Shown here piece after piece: positions 41,772 to 50,675 of a stretch of 64,000 nucleotides of DNA; positions within the stretch are counted from its first letter, which is position 1; each line of letters begins with the position of its first letter. Source of the DNA: an archaeon (GTDB taxonomy: Archaea > Thermoproteota > Thermoprotei_A > Marsarchaeales > Marsarchaeaceae); NCBI GenBank assembly GCA_021800035.1, contig JAJYZJ010000001.1, forward strand, positions 1-64,000, in the 5' to 3' direction. Position numbers and translations under genes: made by a program. Under the pieces are notes generated by a model. The model ran no database searches. It was not told the origin of the DNA and was given only the letters and a program-made list of their open reading frames with translations.

Positions 41772-43778
41772 TCAGCGATCTTTCGCATTCTTTCCCTTGG
41801 TTCGCCAAAACAATGCGATCGCCACCGAAACAGAGACAGCGATTGCGATGACAATTGTATTTGTTTGCTGCGTACTCCGGGAAATTAGAGAATTCGTCTG
41901 GCTAAGCGTTGTCTCTCCTAAAGTGGTGCTCGTCGCCCGCGATGTTAACTGAGCCACAGTTGCGTTTGTCACAGAGGTAGTAAGGGAAGATTGCTCTGTG
42001 GTTTGGGTCGAGGAGGGGAGGCTTGGAATTGCCATTTCGGCAATAAGGGAGTTATATCCCTTGGAAACGCCCACAACCAGGTTGTCCTGAAGTGGGTAGA
42101 CATCGGAAGTGACTTCTGCTGTTAGGGGGATGGAACCCAGAAGCTTTCCGGATGCGCTTATCTCATAGATCTGGTTATTGATTGTTCCTACATAAATCAC
42201 GCTGTCAAGTGCGATCGCGTCCACCCAGACAAGCGACGGATCCCACAACTGGTAAACCCCTGTAGTATCTGGCGGCGGTATTGTTTCGAGAGTTGTGGAC
42301 CACCTTACCGACCCATTAAATGAATAGGCCGTAAGATTGCCTTCGATGTCACTGGTTATAACTTCTCGTCCATCAATCACGGGCGAGCTCCAGATCGGGG
42401 CTGGATCGAGCCTGCTCCATATAATGTCTCCATTGGACTGGTTTAACGCGCCCACGGTCCCGCTCATTGTGTCAACGAAGAGAAGGCCGGCGCTGCTGAC
42501 GATGCTTCCGTGAATCCACCCAGGTAAGAAGGACGACCATATCACTTTTCCGGTCTGCGGCTCAAGTGCGTAGATATCACCCTGGGAGTCCCCGACAAAG
42601 AGTTTCCCACCTGCGACCGTGGGAGTCGAATCCAGCATGCCCACTGCGGAAAAGTTCCACGCCAGGTTTCCGTCAGTGACGTTTATCGCATAGAGTTCAC
42701 TGTTCCAGCTGCCAATTATCGCGAGACCTCCAACGATTAGGGGTGAGCTATAGAAGCCTGTGGGGTTCTCGGTCGAGAGGTTCGCGTTCAATTCGCTGAA
42801 CTTCCAGGATACGTGCCCGTTTGCGATTCCCCATACGGTTCCATTTGTAGTGGCTGTCACGATGAAGGCTCCGCTCGAAACGGCTGAACTTTCGATTGGC
42901 GCACCAAGATTCACCTCCCATTGGAGTCGGCCATCTACGGGGTTGAACGCCGCAAGGGTTCCGTTACTCGTGCCCACGACCACAGCCTCAGATGGCTGGT
43001 AGACCACACTCAGACTGTCTCTGCTCCAGCCCTGAAGGCTGTCCTCCCAGACAGCGCCGCCCTGAGAGAGTGGCGTCGAGGTTTCGTTGATGCCGTTTGT
43101 ATCTTGCCCGTCTATATGAATCAGGATATCATATGACGTTCCTCCGCCCTCGTCCCAGGGTCCGATATTGGAAATGGAGCTATGCTGAGTGACCAATCCA
43201 TCTCCGACGTAGAAACCGATGTGATCCCAAGCTGCAGGGCCGAGCTTGGAGGCGTTCACTCCCTCCCAGTTATAGCCGATTACGTCTCCCGGTGATAGCT
43301 TGCTGATTGCGTCATTCTTTACGAGGGTTGACTCTAATCCCTGCGCTACCACAGTACCGTAGCCGGATGAAAGCAGGTATTCGATGAGTCTACCCGCTCC
43401 GGGCTCGCCGTAGGTAGGAGGAACTCTCGACTCAATATTTAGTCCTCCGGAGACGCCGTCGGGGGGAGAACCCAATACCTGCGAATCGTAGTGCGCGCAA
43501 TCTTCGCCGTAACCGCCATCTGAAACTGTGGATACCCAACCGGATATTATTGGCATCCCGTCTGGCAGCTCGAGGTAGGTCGAGCCGTGATTCCAGAAGT
43601 AACCGTCGGAGCCTACAAAGTCGTAGTAGTTGAGCGCATACCTCACAGCTGAGCTCCTGTTATAGACGAAAGTAGGGCCAGTAGAAGAGGTCATTGTGCC
43701 AGCGGCAAAGACATGCGCTCCTGCTACCACAAGGAACACTATCGATACAGCGGTAATAGCGGTAAGTATGCGGCCCAT
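41772..43778 (-). CDS. Surface-anchored amidase-like protein with PQQ-type beta-propeller
   Basis: The product has 668 residues. A signal peptide occupies residues 1-26. Residues 38-240 resemble the Amidase_6 domain: NRSSAVRYALNYYDF, Cys94 in GEDCAHYDSQ, and His185 in WDHIGFYVGDG form the likely Cys-His site. Residues 260-580 hold repeated Trp/Gly-rich blades of the PQQ/quinoprotein-like propeller (for example GKVIWSSFLPGW, NGDIIWSR). A Ser/Thr-rich stalk and a final transmembrane helix with basic tail anchor it outside. Cell-wall or glycoprotein remodelling is possible; the substrate is unknown. Confidence 0.72.
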   Translation of the reverse strand: MGRILTAITAVSIVFLVVAGAHVFAAGTMTSSTGPTFVYNRSSAVRYALNYYDFVGSDGYFWNHGSTYLELPDGMPIISGWVSTVSDGGYGEDCAHYDSQVLGSPPDGVSGGLNIESRVPPTYGEPGAGRLIEYLLSSGYGTVVAQGLESTLVKNDAISKLSPGDVIGYNWEGVNASKLGPAAWDHIGFYVGDGLVTQHSSISNIGPWDEGGGTSYDILIHIDGQDTNGINETSTPLSQGGAVWEDSLQGWSRDSLSVVYQPSEAVVVGTSNGTLAAFNPVDGRLQWEVNLGAPIESSAVSSGAFIVTATTNGTVWGIANGHVSWKFSELNANLSTENPTGFYSSPLIVGGLAIIGSWNSELYAINVTDGNLAWNFSAVGMLDSTPTVAGGKLFVGDSQGDIYALEPQTGKVIWSSFLPGWIHGSIVSSAGLLFVDTMSGTVGALNQSNGDIIWSRLDPAPIWSSPVIDGREVITSDIEGNLTAYSFNGSVRWSTTLETIPPPDTTGVYQLWDPSLVWVDAIALDSVIYVGTINNQIYEISASGKLLGSIPLTAEVTSDVYPLQDNLVVGVSKGYNSLIAEMAIPSLPSSTQTTEQSSLTTSVTNATVAQLTSRATSTTLGETTLSQTNSLISRSTQQTNTIVIAIAVSVSVAIALFWRTKGKNAKDR

Positions 43779-43785
43779 GCCTGAT

Positions 43786-45189
43786 TCAGCTATCTATTGC
43801 CAAATATGCTTTCTCGTGACCGGGCTCCGCCTGCAACCTCTGCTGCCGGGGGTCGAAATAATCACTCGCGCTTTTGAAAGCTGAAACACCCGCCCGTCTT
43901 CGAACACGCCACGAATAGAGCATGGCCGCTAGCGCAATCGTTACAGCAACAATCAGCAATGGCCCGACAAAAGCGAGTACCACGAGCGATATCGCAAGTG
44001 AGATTCCGGACAGGGCGAGCCGCGTTTTGTAACGAGCTATTGTATCTGCGTCTTTCTTTCTGAACAACCTGACTCCTGAGGCCGAACCTATCACATATAC
44101 CAGTATCGCTGCCCCGCTCGGGACAAGGAGAGCAGTTTCAAGGTCGACACTGAAGAAATAATAGACTAGGAAGACAGGAATTGCGCACACAAAAAGTGCA
44201 ATGAGAGCCCTCTCTGGTACTCCGGAGTTTGGATTAATGTGCCCGAGTGTCCGCGGGAAACCACCATCCCGAGAAACTGCGTAGAACACGCGAGACATTC
44301 CTGCAGTATACGCATTCGCGGTCCCGAAAATTATGAAGACTGCGAGAATGGCGGTCGATTCCGCTCCGTAGCCTCCGACCACGTGCGATATTATACTCGC
44401 AAAGGGTGCAATATTGCCGCCCGTGGCATATGCGAGCGTGCCAATTGTGACGAAGGCTATCGCAATATAGAGTCCTCCTATCTGGAATACGCTGAGTAAG
44501 ATGCCACGCTGAAAATCTCTTTCAGGATTTTCGAACTCTTCAGCGACGTTGGAAACATTTTCGTAGCCCAAGTATGACCAGAAGATCAGAGCGGCTGCAG
44601 TGCCAACCGGAGCAATCCCCCGGGGGAAAAATGGCAGGAAATTCGCAGGGCGTACATAGAGTAGCGACGCAGCAATAGTTGCGACCAACAGCCCGATTAT
44701 CGCGAGTATGATTGCAAGCTGAATCCTCGTGCTCATCACGATTCCTCGATAGTTCACGAGAAAGGCGGCCAGGAATATGCCAAATGCGATAACAAGCGTT
44801 TCGCTGTGATTGATGGGAAAGGCATAGCCCAAGTAAGAAGCGGCTATAAGAGTGACTGCGGGCGCTCCCGCGATAACCCAGAGCGCGAATAGCCAGCCTG
44901 CAATAGTCGCAGTTGGTAGTCCAAACGCTTCCTTCGCAAAGGAATAGATCCCTCCGGACTCCGGTCTTCGGGAGGATAGGCTTGCAAAAGTATAGGCGAA
45001 GGGATAGCTAGAAAGGGAAAGAAGGACCCACGCTAGTATGGACGCGGGGCCAGCTATCCGGGCGGCAAGTCCGGGAAGAATGAGTATCCCCGACCCAAGC
45101 ACGGAACTGCCATACATGGCCACCGCGTGGCGAAGGCGTATCTTCTTTCTGAAGCGACCCCCTCCGGGTTCACCTTCTTGGTCCTTCAT
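43786..45189 (-). CDS. APC-family amino-acid permease
   Basis: The product has 467 residues and about twelve transmembrane helices. The first helix MYGSSVLGSGILILPG matches the Gly-rich substrate-binding start of APC permeases, and SSRRPESGGIYSFAKEAFG and IFWSYLGYENVSNVAEE are typical for the family. Likely amino-acid or amine uptake or exchange. It lies six bases from the surface-protein gene on the same strand, so the two may be co-transcribed. Confidence 0.92.
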   Translation of the reverse strand: MKDQEGEPGGGRFRKKIRLRHAVAMYGSSVLGSGILILPGLAARIAGPASILAWVLLSLSSYPFAYTFASLSSRRPESGGIYSFAKEAFGLPTATIAGWLFALWVIAGAPAVTLIAASYLGYAFPINHSETLVIAFGIFLAAFLVNYRGIVMSTRIQLAIILAIIGLLVATIAASLLYVRPANFLPFFPRGIAPVGTAAALIFWSYLGYENVSNVAEEFENPERDFQRGILLSVFQIGGLYIAIAFVTIGTLAYATGGNIAPFASIISHVVGGYGAESTAILAVFIIFGTANAYTAGMSRVFYAVSRDGGFPRTLGHINPNSGVPERALIALFVCAIPVFLVYYFFSVDLETALLVPSGAAILVYVIGSASGVRLFRKKDADTIARYKTRLALSGISLAISLVVLAFVGPLLIVAVTIALAAMLYSWRVRRRAGVSAFKSASDYFDPRQQRLQAEPGHEKAYLAIDS

Positions 45190-45274
45190 GAACTAACTCG
45201 TATCCCAAGTGGGTTCCGACAAGCTTTCAGTAAGCCATCCGCCCCTGAATCCTACTCGGATGCCATTTCGGCGG

Positions 45275-45940
45275 CTAATCCGAATAAGGATGTTTGTTCA
45301 CGGCCGTGGACCACTTGAGAGCCCTTTCCATCTCAAGTAGATCGCGCTTGCGGGAAACTCCAAGCCCGTACCCTCCGAGAGTGCCATCGCTTCTGATCAC
45401 CCTGTGGCAGGGGAGAATCAGAGGAACTGGATTCGAAGCGCACGCGTTCGCAACTGCGCGATATGCCCTAGGGGAACCCACGGCTTGAGCCAGCTCACTG
45501 TAGGAACGGGTCTCACCGAGCGGTATGCGACCCAGCTCTGTCCAGACCTTGAGCTGAAAGCCTGTTCCCCGAATATCTAGGGGAAATTTCACGCACTCCC
45601 CCCTGAGATGCTTTCCAATATCTTCGACAAAAGCCGCAACCCGTTCATCTAAAACTGTCGTCGCTCTGGGGAACTTCTTTCGCAGTTCCAAAATCAACTT
45701 CTCGTCGTTATCCGCGACATTTACCCAGCATATTCCGCGATCGGTGGTTGCGACGAGCAGCCTACCAATTGGGCAATTTCCTGTGGCGTAACCCACAATC
45801 CTACTGTTACCGTCACGCTTCTGTTCTCTTCGTATGAAACCGATTCGTGGGCGTGAGTTGTGAGAGTACTGAGCCTGGGGTGCGCGGCCGTTCGGAATCA
45901 GCGGGGCAGGAGCTGGCTCTGAGCATGCAATTCTCATGGT
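45275..45940 (-). CDS. ogt: Methylated-DNA--protein-cysteine methyltransferase
   Basis: The C-terminal domain is unmistakable: YSELAQAVGSPRAYRAVANA is the DNA-binding helix-turn-helix and LILPCHRVIRSDGTLGGYG holds the acceptor cysteine. The N-terminal RNase H-like domain starts near VGYATGNCPIGRLLVATT. The start is uncertain. A TATA box on the minus strand near 46080 rules out the longest frame (46096). ATG 45940 and GTG 46006 remain, and I give the ATG. The protein repairs O6-alkylguanine. Confidence 0.88.
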   Translation of the reverse strand, partial: TMRIACSEPAPAPLIPNGRAPQAQYSHNSRPRIGFIRREQKRDGNSRIVGYATGNCPIGRLLVATTDRGICWVNVADNDEKLILELRKKFPRATTVLDERVAAFVEDIGKHLRGECVKFPLDIRGTGFQLKVWTELGRIPLGETRSYSELAQAVGSPRAYRAVANACASNPVPLILPCHRVIRSDGTLGGYGLGVSRKRDLLEMERALKWSTAVNKHPYSD

Positions 45941-46380
45941 GGGTAGTTTACTCTCCGGTTTCTTTGGGGTGTCCACGCTGAAGACGCTCGGCACGTCAGC
46001 GAACACTCTCTGTAAACTGAGCCTGACCGTATCGCACGTTGCCTGCCAGTACTTCTGGAGTGCTTTCCAGAGAGATGACTTTATATGGAAAATCACAAGG
46101 AATCCTGAGACGTTCTAGCTTTTCCCTTTCAAATAATGTCAACCGCATTGAGGCCATCAGGTGTACCCCGAACAAAGCTTGAGTGCTGTTATTAAAGAAT
46201 GCTACTATCCTTATGGATAAAGGGGCATTCTGACATTACGGAGGGGCGAGTCGGGCGCTCAGTCTGAGGGTCTGGGCGGAGATTATTACCTGCGACCGGG
46301 AGTAGCCCAGTGCTCTGGATATGAGAAGGGATCACAATCCCAGTTAAGAAACACCACGCCATTCATCCATAGACGAAAAA
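45941..46380. other. Region between ogt and the ars operon
   Basis: The first part may code for an N-terminal extension of Ogt. The rest shows a minus-strand TATA-like CATATAAAG near 46080 and no other gene. Confidence 0.45.
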
Positions 46381-46794
46381 TCACGAGTCAGTGTCCTGGG
46401 GCAGCCGTCCATTCGATAGCTCCACCACTCTCCTTTCGATTTCGTCCCGAATCTTTCTCACTCTCTGGACGGGCTGGTTCTTGGGGTCTTCCAGCTTCCA
46501 GTCAATGAGTTTCCTTCGCATACTATCGACCATGGGCCGGGGGCACAACCGCTCAACCGAGCATCCCATGGTTACTACAAGGTCCGCTTGTTTTATCATC
46601 TCGACAGTCAGCATCTTCGGGGCGGCTTGAGAAATGTCTAATCCTCTTTCCCGCATTACCTGCACAACCACAGGATGGACGCGCGCGGCTGGAACTGTAC
46701 CTGCGCTCAAAGCTTCAAGCCCTAGACTCTTCGCGAAGGCTTCTGCCATCTGGCTCCTGCCGGCATTTTCCACGCATACGAAGAGGATTTTCAC
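46381..46794 (-). CDS. arsC: Arsenate reductase, thioredoxin-coupled LMWP type
   Basis: The product has 137 residues. KILFVCVENAGRSQMAEAFA holds the active Cys7-x5-Arg13 loop, and MGCSVERLCPRP supplies further cysteines in the place of the redox relay of ArsC. The GTG at 46794 begins two bases after the Acr3 stop. A frame open to 46881 lies inside acr3 and is rejected. It reduces arsenate to arsenite for export by the adjacent Acr3. Confidence 0.92.
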   Translation of the reverse strand: MKILFVCVENAGRSQMAEAFAKSLGLEALSAGTVPAARVHPVVVQVMRERGLDISQAAPKMLTVEMIKQADLVVTMGCSVERLCPRPMVDSMRRKLIDWKLEDPKNQPVQRVRKIRDEIERRVVELSNGRLPQDTDS

Positions 46795-46795
46795 G

Positions 46796-47920
46796 TCAAT
46801 CTCTGTCCTCTGCGAGGATCGAATCGGAAGGAGCCGGGGTTCCCGCGAATTCTTCTCGACTTCGGTATAGCTTGGGTCCAAGCCAGAGCGACAGATAGAC
46901 GAGCCCGATCATCACAGGAACTTCAATAAGTGGACCCACGGCTGTGGCGAAAGCTTGGCTCGAGCTTAGTCCGAAGACCGCGACCGCGACCGCTATTGCA
47001 AGCTCGAAGTTGTTACTCGCGGCCGTGAACGACGTCGTGACCGTGTCTTTGTAGGTGAACTTGAGCTTCCAAGAGGATATGTATGCCAACCCGAACATCG
47101 CCACGAAATACACAACGAGCGGGATGGCCACTCGAATTAGATAAATCGGCAACTTAACGAAATATTCCCCCTGCAGGCTGAACATGACCAGTAGGGTGAA
47201 CAATAGCCCCACGAGCGCGGTTGGTCTGACCAGCCTCAGAAACTGCTCTTCATACCACTGCTCGCCCTTCCTTTTTGTGAGGACGAGCCTCGAGACTATC
47301 CCGAGCAGGAACGGCACTCCAAGGAAAATGGCCACGCTTCGCGCAATGTCCAGCGGGTTCACATTCACCACGGCAGCAGACGCCGAAGGATCCAGCCAGT
47401 GTGGAAGAACCGTGACGAAGAAATAGGCGTAGACCGAGTACAGAACAATCTGAAAGATCGCGTTCAGCGCAACTATTACTGCAGCGTACTCGTTATCGCC
47501 TCCAGCGAGCATGTTCCACACTAGCACCATGGCGATACACCTTGCGAGGCCGACTATAATCAGGCCCTCTCTGAATAGTGGCAGGTCGGGAAGAAGTAGC
47601 CAGGCAACGCCGAACATGAGGAAGGGACCCACAATCCAGTTGAGAAACAGAGAGTAGCCCATCACCTTCTTTCCGTTGACAGCTTTTCCTATCCTCAGGT
47701 AGTCTACGGCAGCAAGAGGAGGGTACATCATCCAGACAAGCCCTATCGCGATTGGAAGGGACACGCCATCGATTTGAAGAGAGCTGACAAGCGAGCCAGT
47801 CCCAGGCAGGGCATAGCCTATCAGCACACCCGCAATCATCGCTGCAAATATCCAGACTGGAAGTAGTCTGTTGAGAAGGGACAGCCCACTTAGTACCTCA
47901 TGGGCCGGGTCTTCTTCCAA
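46796..47920 (-). CDS. acr3: Arsenite efflux transporter Acr3
   Basis: The product has 374 residues and about ten transmembrane helices. GLVWMMYPPLAAVDY, FLNWIVGPFLMFGVAW and ARCIAMVLVWNMLAGGDNEYAAV are signature Acr3 stretches, the last including the conserved Cys. It exports arsenite. It overlaps no gene but is two bases from arsC. Confidence 0.95.
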   Translation of the reverse strand: MEEDPAHEVLSGLSLLNRLLPVWIFAAMIAGVLIGYALPGTGSLVSSLQIDGVSLPIAIGLVWMMYPPLAAVDYLRIGKAVNGKKVMGYSLFLNWIVGPFLMFGVAWLLLPDLPLFREGLIIVGLARCIAMVLVWNMLAGGDNEYAAVIVALNAIFQIVLYSVYAYFFVTVLPHWLDPSASAAVVNVNPLDIARSVAIFLGVPFLLGIVSRLVLTKRKGEQWYEEQFLRLVRPTALVGLLFTLLVMFSLQGEYFVKLPIYLIRVAIPLVVYFVAMFGLAYISSWKLKFTYKDTVTTSFTAASNNFELAIAVAVAVFGLSSSQAFATAVGPLIEVPVMIGLVYLSLWLGPKLYRSREEFAGTPAPSDSILAEDRD

Positions 47921-47947
47921 GTCAGGAACACTCTACGGGCGCCGGTT

Positions 47948-48223
47948 TCAGCAGTTGCAGGACTTGCCGGATGCACGTTCCGGATCTGTGCTCGTCTGAC
48001 TCTGAAGGTCTGGCTCTATATCGCCCGCGCTTGGCAGAGGGTCCCTGTCAGCCTTTGAATACACGACTTGGCCGCCTCGTTTAACATCGAACTGACCCGA
48101 CTCTCCCGGCACGAGTTTCAGCGCAAAACCCTCGTCGTGGACATGCTTATCAAGGAGAGCTTTGGTCAGGTCCAGCGCAGCCGGCAGGTAACACCCTACG
48201 CAGAATTTAATTTCGTACTGCAT
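47948..48223 (-). CDS. Rdx/SelW-like thioredoxin-fold protein
   Basis: The product has 91 residues. YEIKFCVGCYLPAALDLTKAL gives a CxxC (Cys8, Cys11) at the end of the first strand, and LVPGESGQFDVKRGGQVVYSK is the Rdx family core (SelW/SelT-like). The tail is polar with a final CNC. It opens the ars operon, so it could supply electrons or handle thiol-bound arsenic; this is inference. Confidence 0.8.
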   Translation of the reverse strand: MQYEIKFCVGCYLPAALDLTKALLDKHVHDEGFALKLVPGESGQFDVKRGGQVVYSKADRDPLPSAGDIEPDLQSQTSTDPERASGKSCNC

Positions 48224-48237
48224 GGATATACTATAAT

Positions 48238-48271
48238 GTTCGAAGTATTTATATTATAGAGTTCGAAGTAT
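48238..48271. promoter_or_regulatory. Divergent ars promoter with two GTTCGAAGTAT repeats
   Basis: Direct repeats at 48238-48248 and 48261-48271 (23 bp apart, about two helical turns) flank an AT-rich core TTTATATTATAG that serves as TATA box in both directions. Each repeat lies between the TATA core and the expected start of one gene, so a bound regulator would block both. HxlR is the obvious candidate. Confidence 0.65.
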
Positions 48272-48281
48272 CGTAGTAAGT

Positions 48282-48680
48282 ATGGAAAATAAGAGCAGCC
48301 AAGAAGTGTGTATGTGCGCCCTTGATGGCACAATGGATCTTCTCGGGAGGAAGTGGGTACTCTTTACGATTAATGCGATCGGCAACCATGGCTCGGTCCG
48401 GTTTAAGGATCTCTATAGCGAATTGCGCGGCATTTCGCCTTCGACGCTGTCCTCAATCCTCCACCAGCTCGAAATAAAAGGAGTAGTGAACAGAAGGTCC
48501 TACGCTGAGATACCTCCGAGGGTAGAGTACAGCCTTACTGAGAATGGGGGGAGCCTGAGGAAGGCGATCTTGCCGCTCCTAGTGTGGGCGAGCAGGCAGG
48601 ACGACTACTCGAAACAGGCGGAAACATGCGACGCTTCGCAGTTCGTAAAGGTTTCCCTCGCGGGAAATTATAGAGCTTGA
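48282..48680 (+). CDS. HxlR-family transcription regulator
   Basis: The product has 132 residues and a winged helix. LLGRKWVLFTINAIGNHGSVRFKDL and ISPSTLSSILHQLEIKGVV are the HxlR signature. Cysteines at 10 and 12 (CMC) and in AETCDAS could sense arsenite or oxidation. It is divergent from the ars operon with shared operator-like repeats. ATG 48282 follows the TATA core at leaderless distance. Confidence 0.9.
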   Translation: MENKSSQEVCMCALDGTMDLLGRKWVLFTINAIGNHGSVRFKDLYSELRGISPSTLSSILHQLEIKGVVNRRSYAEIPPRVEYSLTENGGSLRKAILPLLVWASRQDDYSKQAETCDASQFVKVSLAGNYRA

Positions 48681-49046
48681 AAATTCATCAAGGTACTACG
48701 AGGGTACCTGCACCATTCGTCTTTGAGGTATGAATCGGGCGAATGATTGAGCTGCTGGCAGGCATCAGACTCCTTAACAGCGGCAGGGGGACGAGCTTCG
48801 CAGCCGCCGCGAAAGAGTTCGTGAAGCGGAAGAAATTTCCCAACTACAAGCTCCACCAGTCTTCCGGAAGATGAGTTGATGGATGCGGGTCATTAGAGCG
48901 CCCCAGCTCGCCTGGACTAGTGGGTGTGAGTATCAAAGTCAAGTGGATGGAATCCCGCAGGCTCCTGCTTTGGGTGGCTCATTTCTTTTCTGATGATAGT
49001 TTGGTTTGCTCGAACGCTTTTTACTTTACCTTGCGCTCTAGATGGT
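48681..49046. other. Gene-free stretch with DinB promoter
   Basis: No supported gene. A TTTTTACTTTACC sequence near 49018-49028 is a plausible TATA box for the gene at 49047. Confidence 0.45.
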
Positions 49047-49553
49047 GTGTTTTCAATCTTTGAACTCTATGAGTATGCATCAGCCGTGAGGCACAGGTTC
49101 GCGCAGGCACTCCAGCATCTATCATGGGAAGAGCTGGAAAAGAATAGGGAGGCCAGCTTTTATTCCATGAAGAATATCCTCTTGCACATGATTGACAATG
49201 AGGATTGGATAGTAGGCTATGTCATACCTGGGCGGACGCATGAATACGTGAGGAGGAAGTGGTCCGAGTATAAAAGCACGGATGAAGTGCTTTCACACCT
49301 TGGTAAGGTAGAAGCGAGGACAAGAGAGTTTTTGGGAACGTTAGACGCCGACAAGCTGGGCGCGAGGGTTTCCTTAAAACCGCAAGCCGGCATAGAATTC
49401 ATATTGACCACGGAGGAGTGTCTTTTCCAGTCTTTTACCGAGCAACTATATCATACGGGGGAATTGATTGCGCTACTCTGGCAGAACAACGTTGAGCCAC
49501 CACCCATGCAATGGTTCTACAACAATCCGAGGGACACGCTCACACGAGCCTAA
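49047..49553 (+). CDS. DinB-family putative metal-binding protein
   Basis: The product has 168 residues in a four-helix bundle. NILLHMIDNEDWIVGYVI gives the first His, and LYHTGELIALLWQ the final His of the DinB/YfiT metal triad; the middle ligand is not sure. GTG 49047 is preferred for its distance from the TATA box; an ATG at 48993 lies before that promoter. Members include thiol transferases that use bacillithiol or mycothiol; role here unknown. Confidence 0.72.
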   Translation: MFSIFELYEYASAVRHRFAQALQHLSWEELEKNREASFYSMKNILLHMIDNEDWIVGYVIPGRTHEYVRRKWSEYKSTDEVLSHLGKVEARTREFLGTLDADKLGARVSLKPQAGIEFILTTEECLFQSFTEQLYHTGELIALLWQNNVEPPPMQWFYNNPRDTLTRA

Positions 49554-49836
49554 GCAAGTCATATTCCGAATACCGATTTTACACATATGAACGGCCCAGT
49601 TAGCTAATCCCCGGTTGTAAACGAGGTCGTTGAATAGCTTTAGTTGCATTAGCAAGCCTCTTCACTGGGTCTCTCACCTCATTTGGTGGCATTTTGTCCT
49701 GAGGGACCGGCAAAAAGGCAATCTGCGACTGATCGCTCGAGCCGTTTCACCTCCTATTTTGGGCCACTCATCGCTGGCTCGAAGGCCGCTCATCATAATG
49801 CTTATTTTGTTGGCGGAGATGGGTTCAGGGAAGAGA

Positions 49837-50016
49837 ATGAGTGGATACAAGTTCAAGTGTAAAGACACAGGCATGAAGTGCGACTTTGAAATCAAAGGCG
49901 CGTCCTCCAAGGACGAAGTAATGCAAGAAGCAGCGGCCCATGCGAAATTCGCGCACAAGATGGATACCATTCCTCCAGAAATGGCAACAAAGGTCAGTGC
50001 AGCAATAAAGGACTGA
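49837..50016 (+). CDS. DUF1059 small protein
   Basis: The product has 59 residues. YKFKCKDTGMKCDFEIKGAS with two cysteines and AAAHAKFAHKMDTIPPE match the DUF1059 family, common in archaea. ATG 49837 is chosen as the family start; the frame is open further upstream but those residues are not conserved-looking. Function unknown. Confidence 0.8.
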   Translation: MSGYKFKCKDTGMKCDFEIKGASSKDEVMQEAAAHAKFAHKMDTIPPEMATKVSAAIKD

Positions 50017-50174
50017 AATTCGGTCACTAACGGGTCCTATAGAAGTCGGTTAAGAAACACTTTTTTTCTATATTCTACCGGATATTGGGTAAAGGAGCGG
50101 CCGGATCATCGCTCACAGATTGGAGCCCATTTGGTATAGAAAAGTATCGGGGGGTTATGGTGGGCCTTTGCGGT

Positions 50175-50675
50175 TCAACTTGTAGTCTGGCGCTCGGTCG
50201 AGTTTTCGACGCGCTTCGGAAAGAGGTATTTTGAGAGCATTTTTTCTCTCAAACCAGCATCCGGCGAATAACCCTCGGGAATTTTCGCTGGTTGACCTGT
50301 AGAAGCACCCTTGGGCGTTTCTTCACCTCTAGGCTGTTCCTTCGTGCTTTCAATTAAACGGCTCAGGGCGGCAACCATTGAGTCGCATCCCGAGAGCCTC
50401 ATTGAGAGAATTTTGTTATCTCTGTAAAGATCATAGTTCTGAAACTTGAGAGACGCAATCTCGCCATCTTTTGCTATGAGAAGTCTCACGACTTCCTGCT
50501 CTGAAAGCTCGGAGAATTTTCGATTCAAGGGTTCTGAAAGGTAACGAAGTAGGTAGTGAAGAAGTTCGGGAGTTGACAAGGAATACATTTCCGCCATAGC
50601 CTTGACTCTGGACGCGTCATCTTCGTCGAGTTCCACTTTCAGCTCAACAATCTTACTACTTTTCGTCGAATCCAT
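50175..50675 (-). CDS. RHH-like N-terminal protein with coiled region
   Basis: The product has 166 residues. Residues 10-50 resemble a ribbon-helix-helix unit (IVELKVELDEDDASRVKAMAEMY), followed by helical, partly coiled-coil sequence (KDGEIASLKFQNYDLYRDN) and a disordered Pro/Gly-rich stretch before a basic C-terminus. I do not recognise a family. A perfect dyad lies 39 bases upstream of the ATG, hinting at autoregulation. Confidence 0.6.
   Translation of the reverse strand: MDSTKSSKIVELKVELDEDDASRVKAMAEMYSLSTPELLHYLLRYLSEPLNRKFSELSEQEVVRLLIAKDGEIASLKFQNYDLYRDNKILSMRLSGCDSMVAALSRLIESTKEQPRGEETPKGASTGQPAKIPEGYSPDAGLREKMLSKYLFPKRVENSTERQTTS

Noticed and set aside
45941..46096. Long N-terminus of the Ogt gene
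   Set aside because: A minus-strand TATA box lies downstream of that start, and the extra residues are not found in the family layout.
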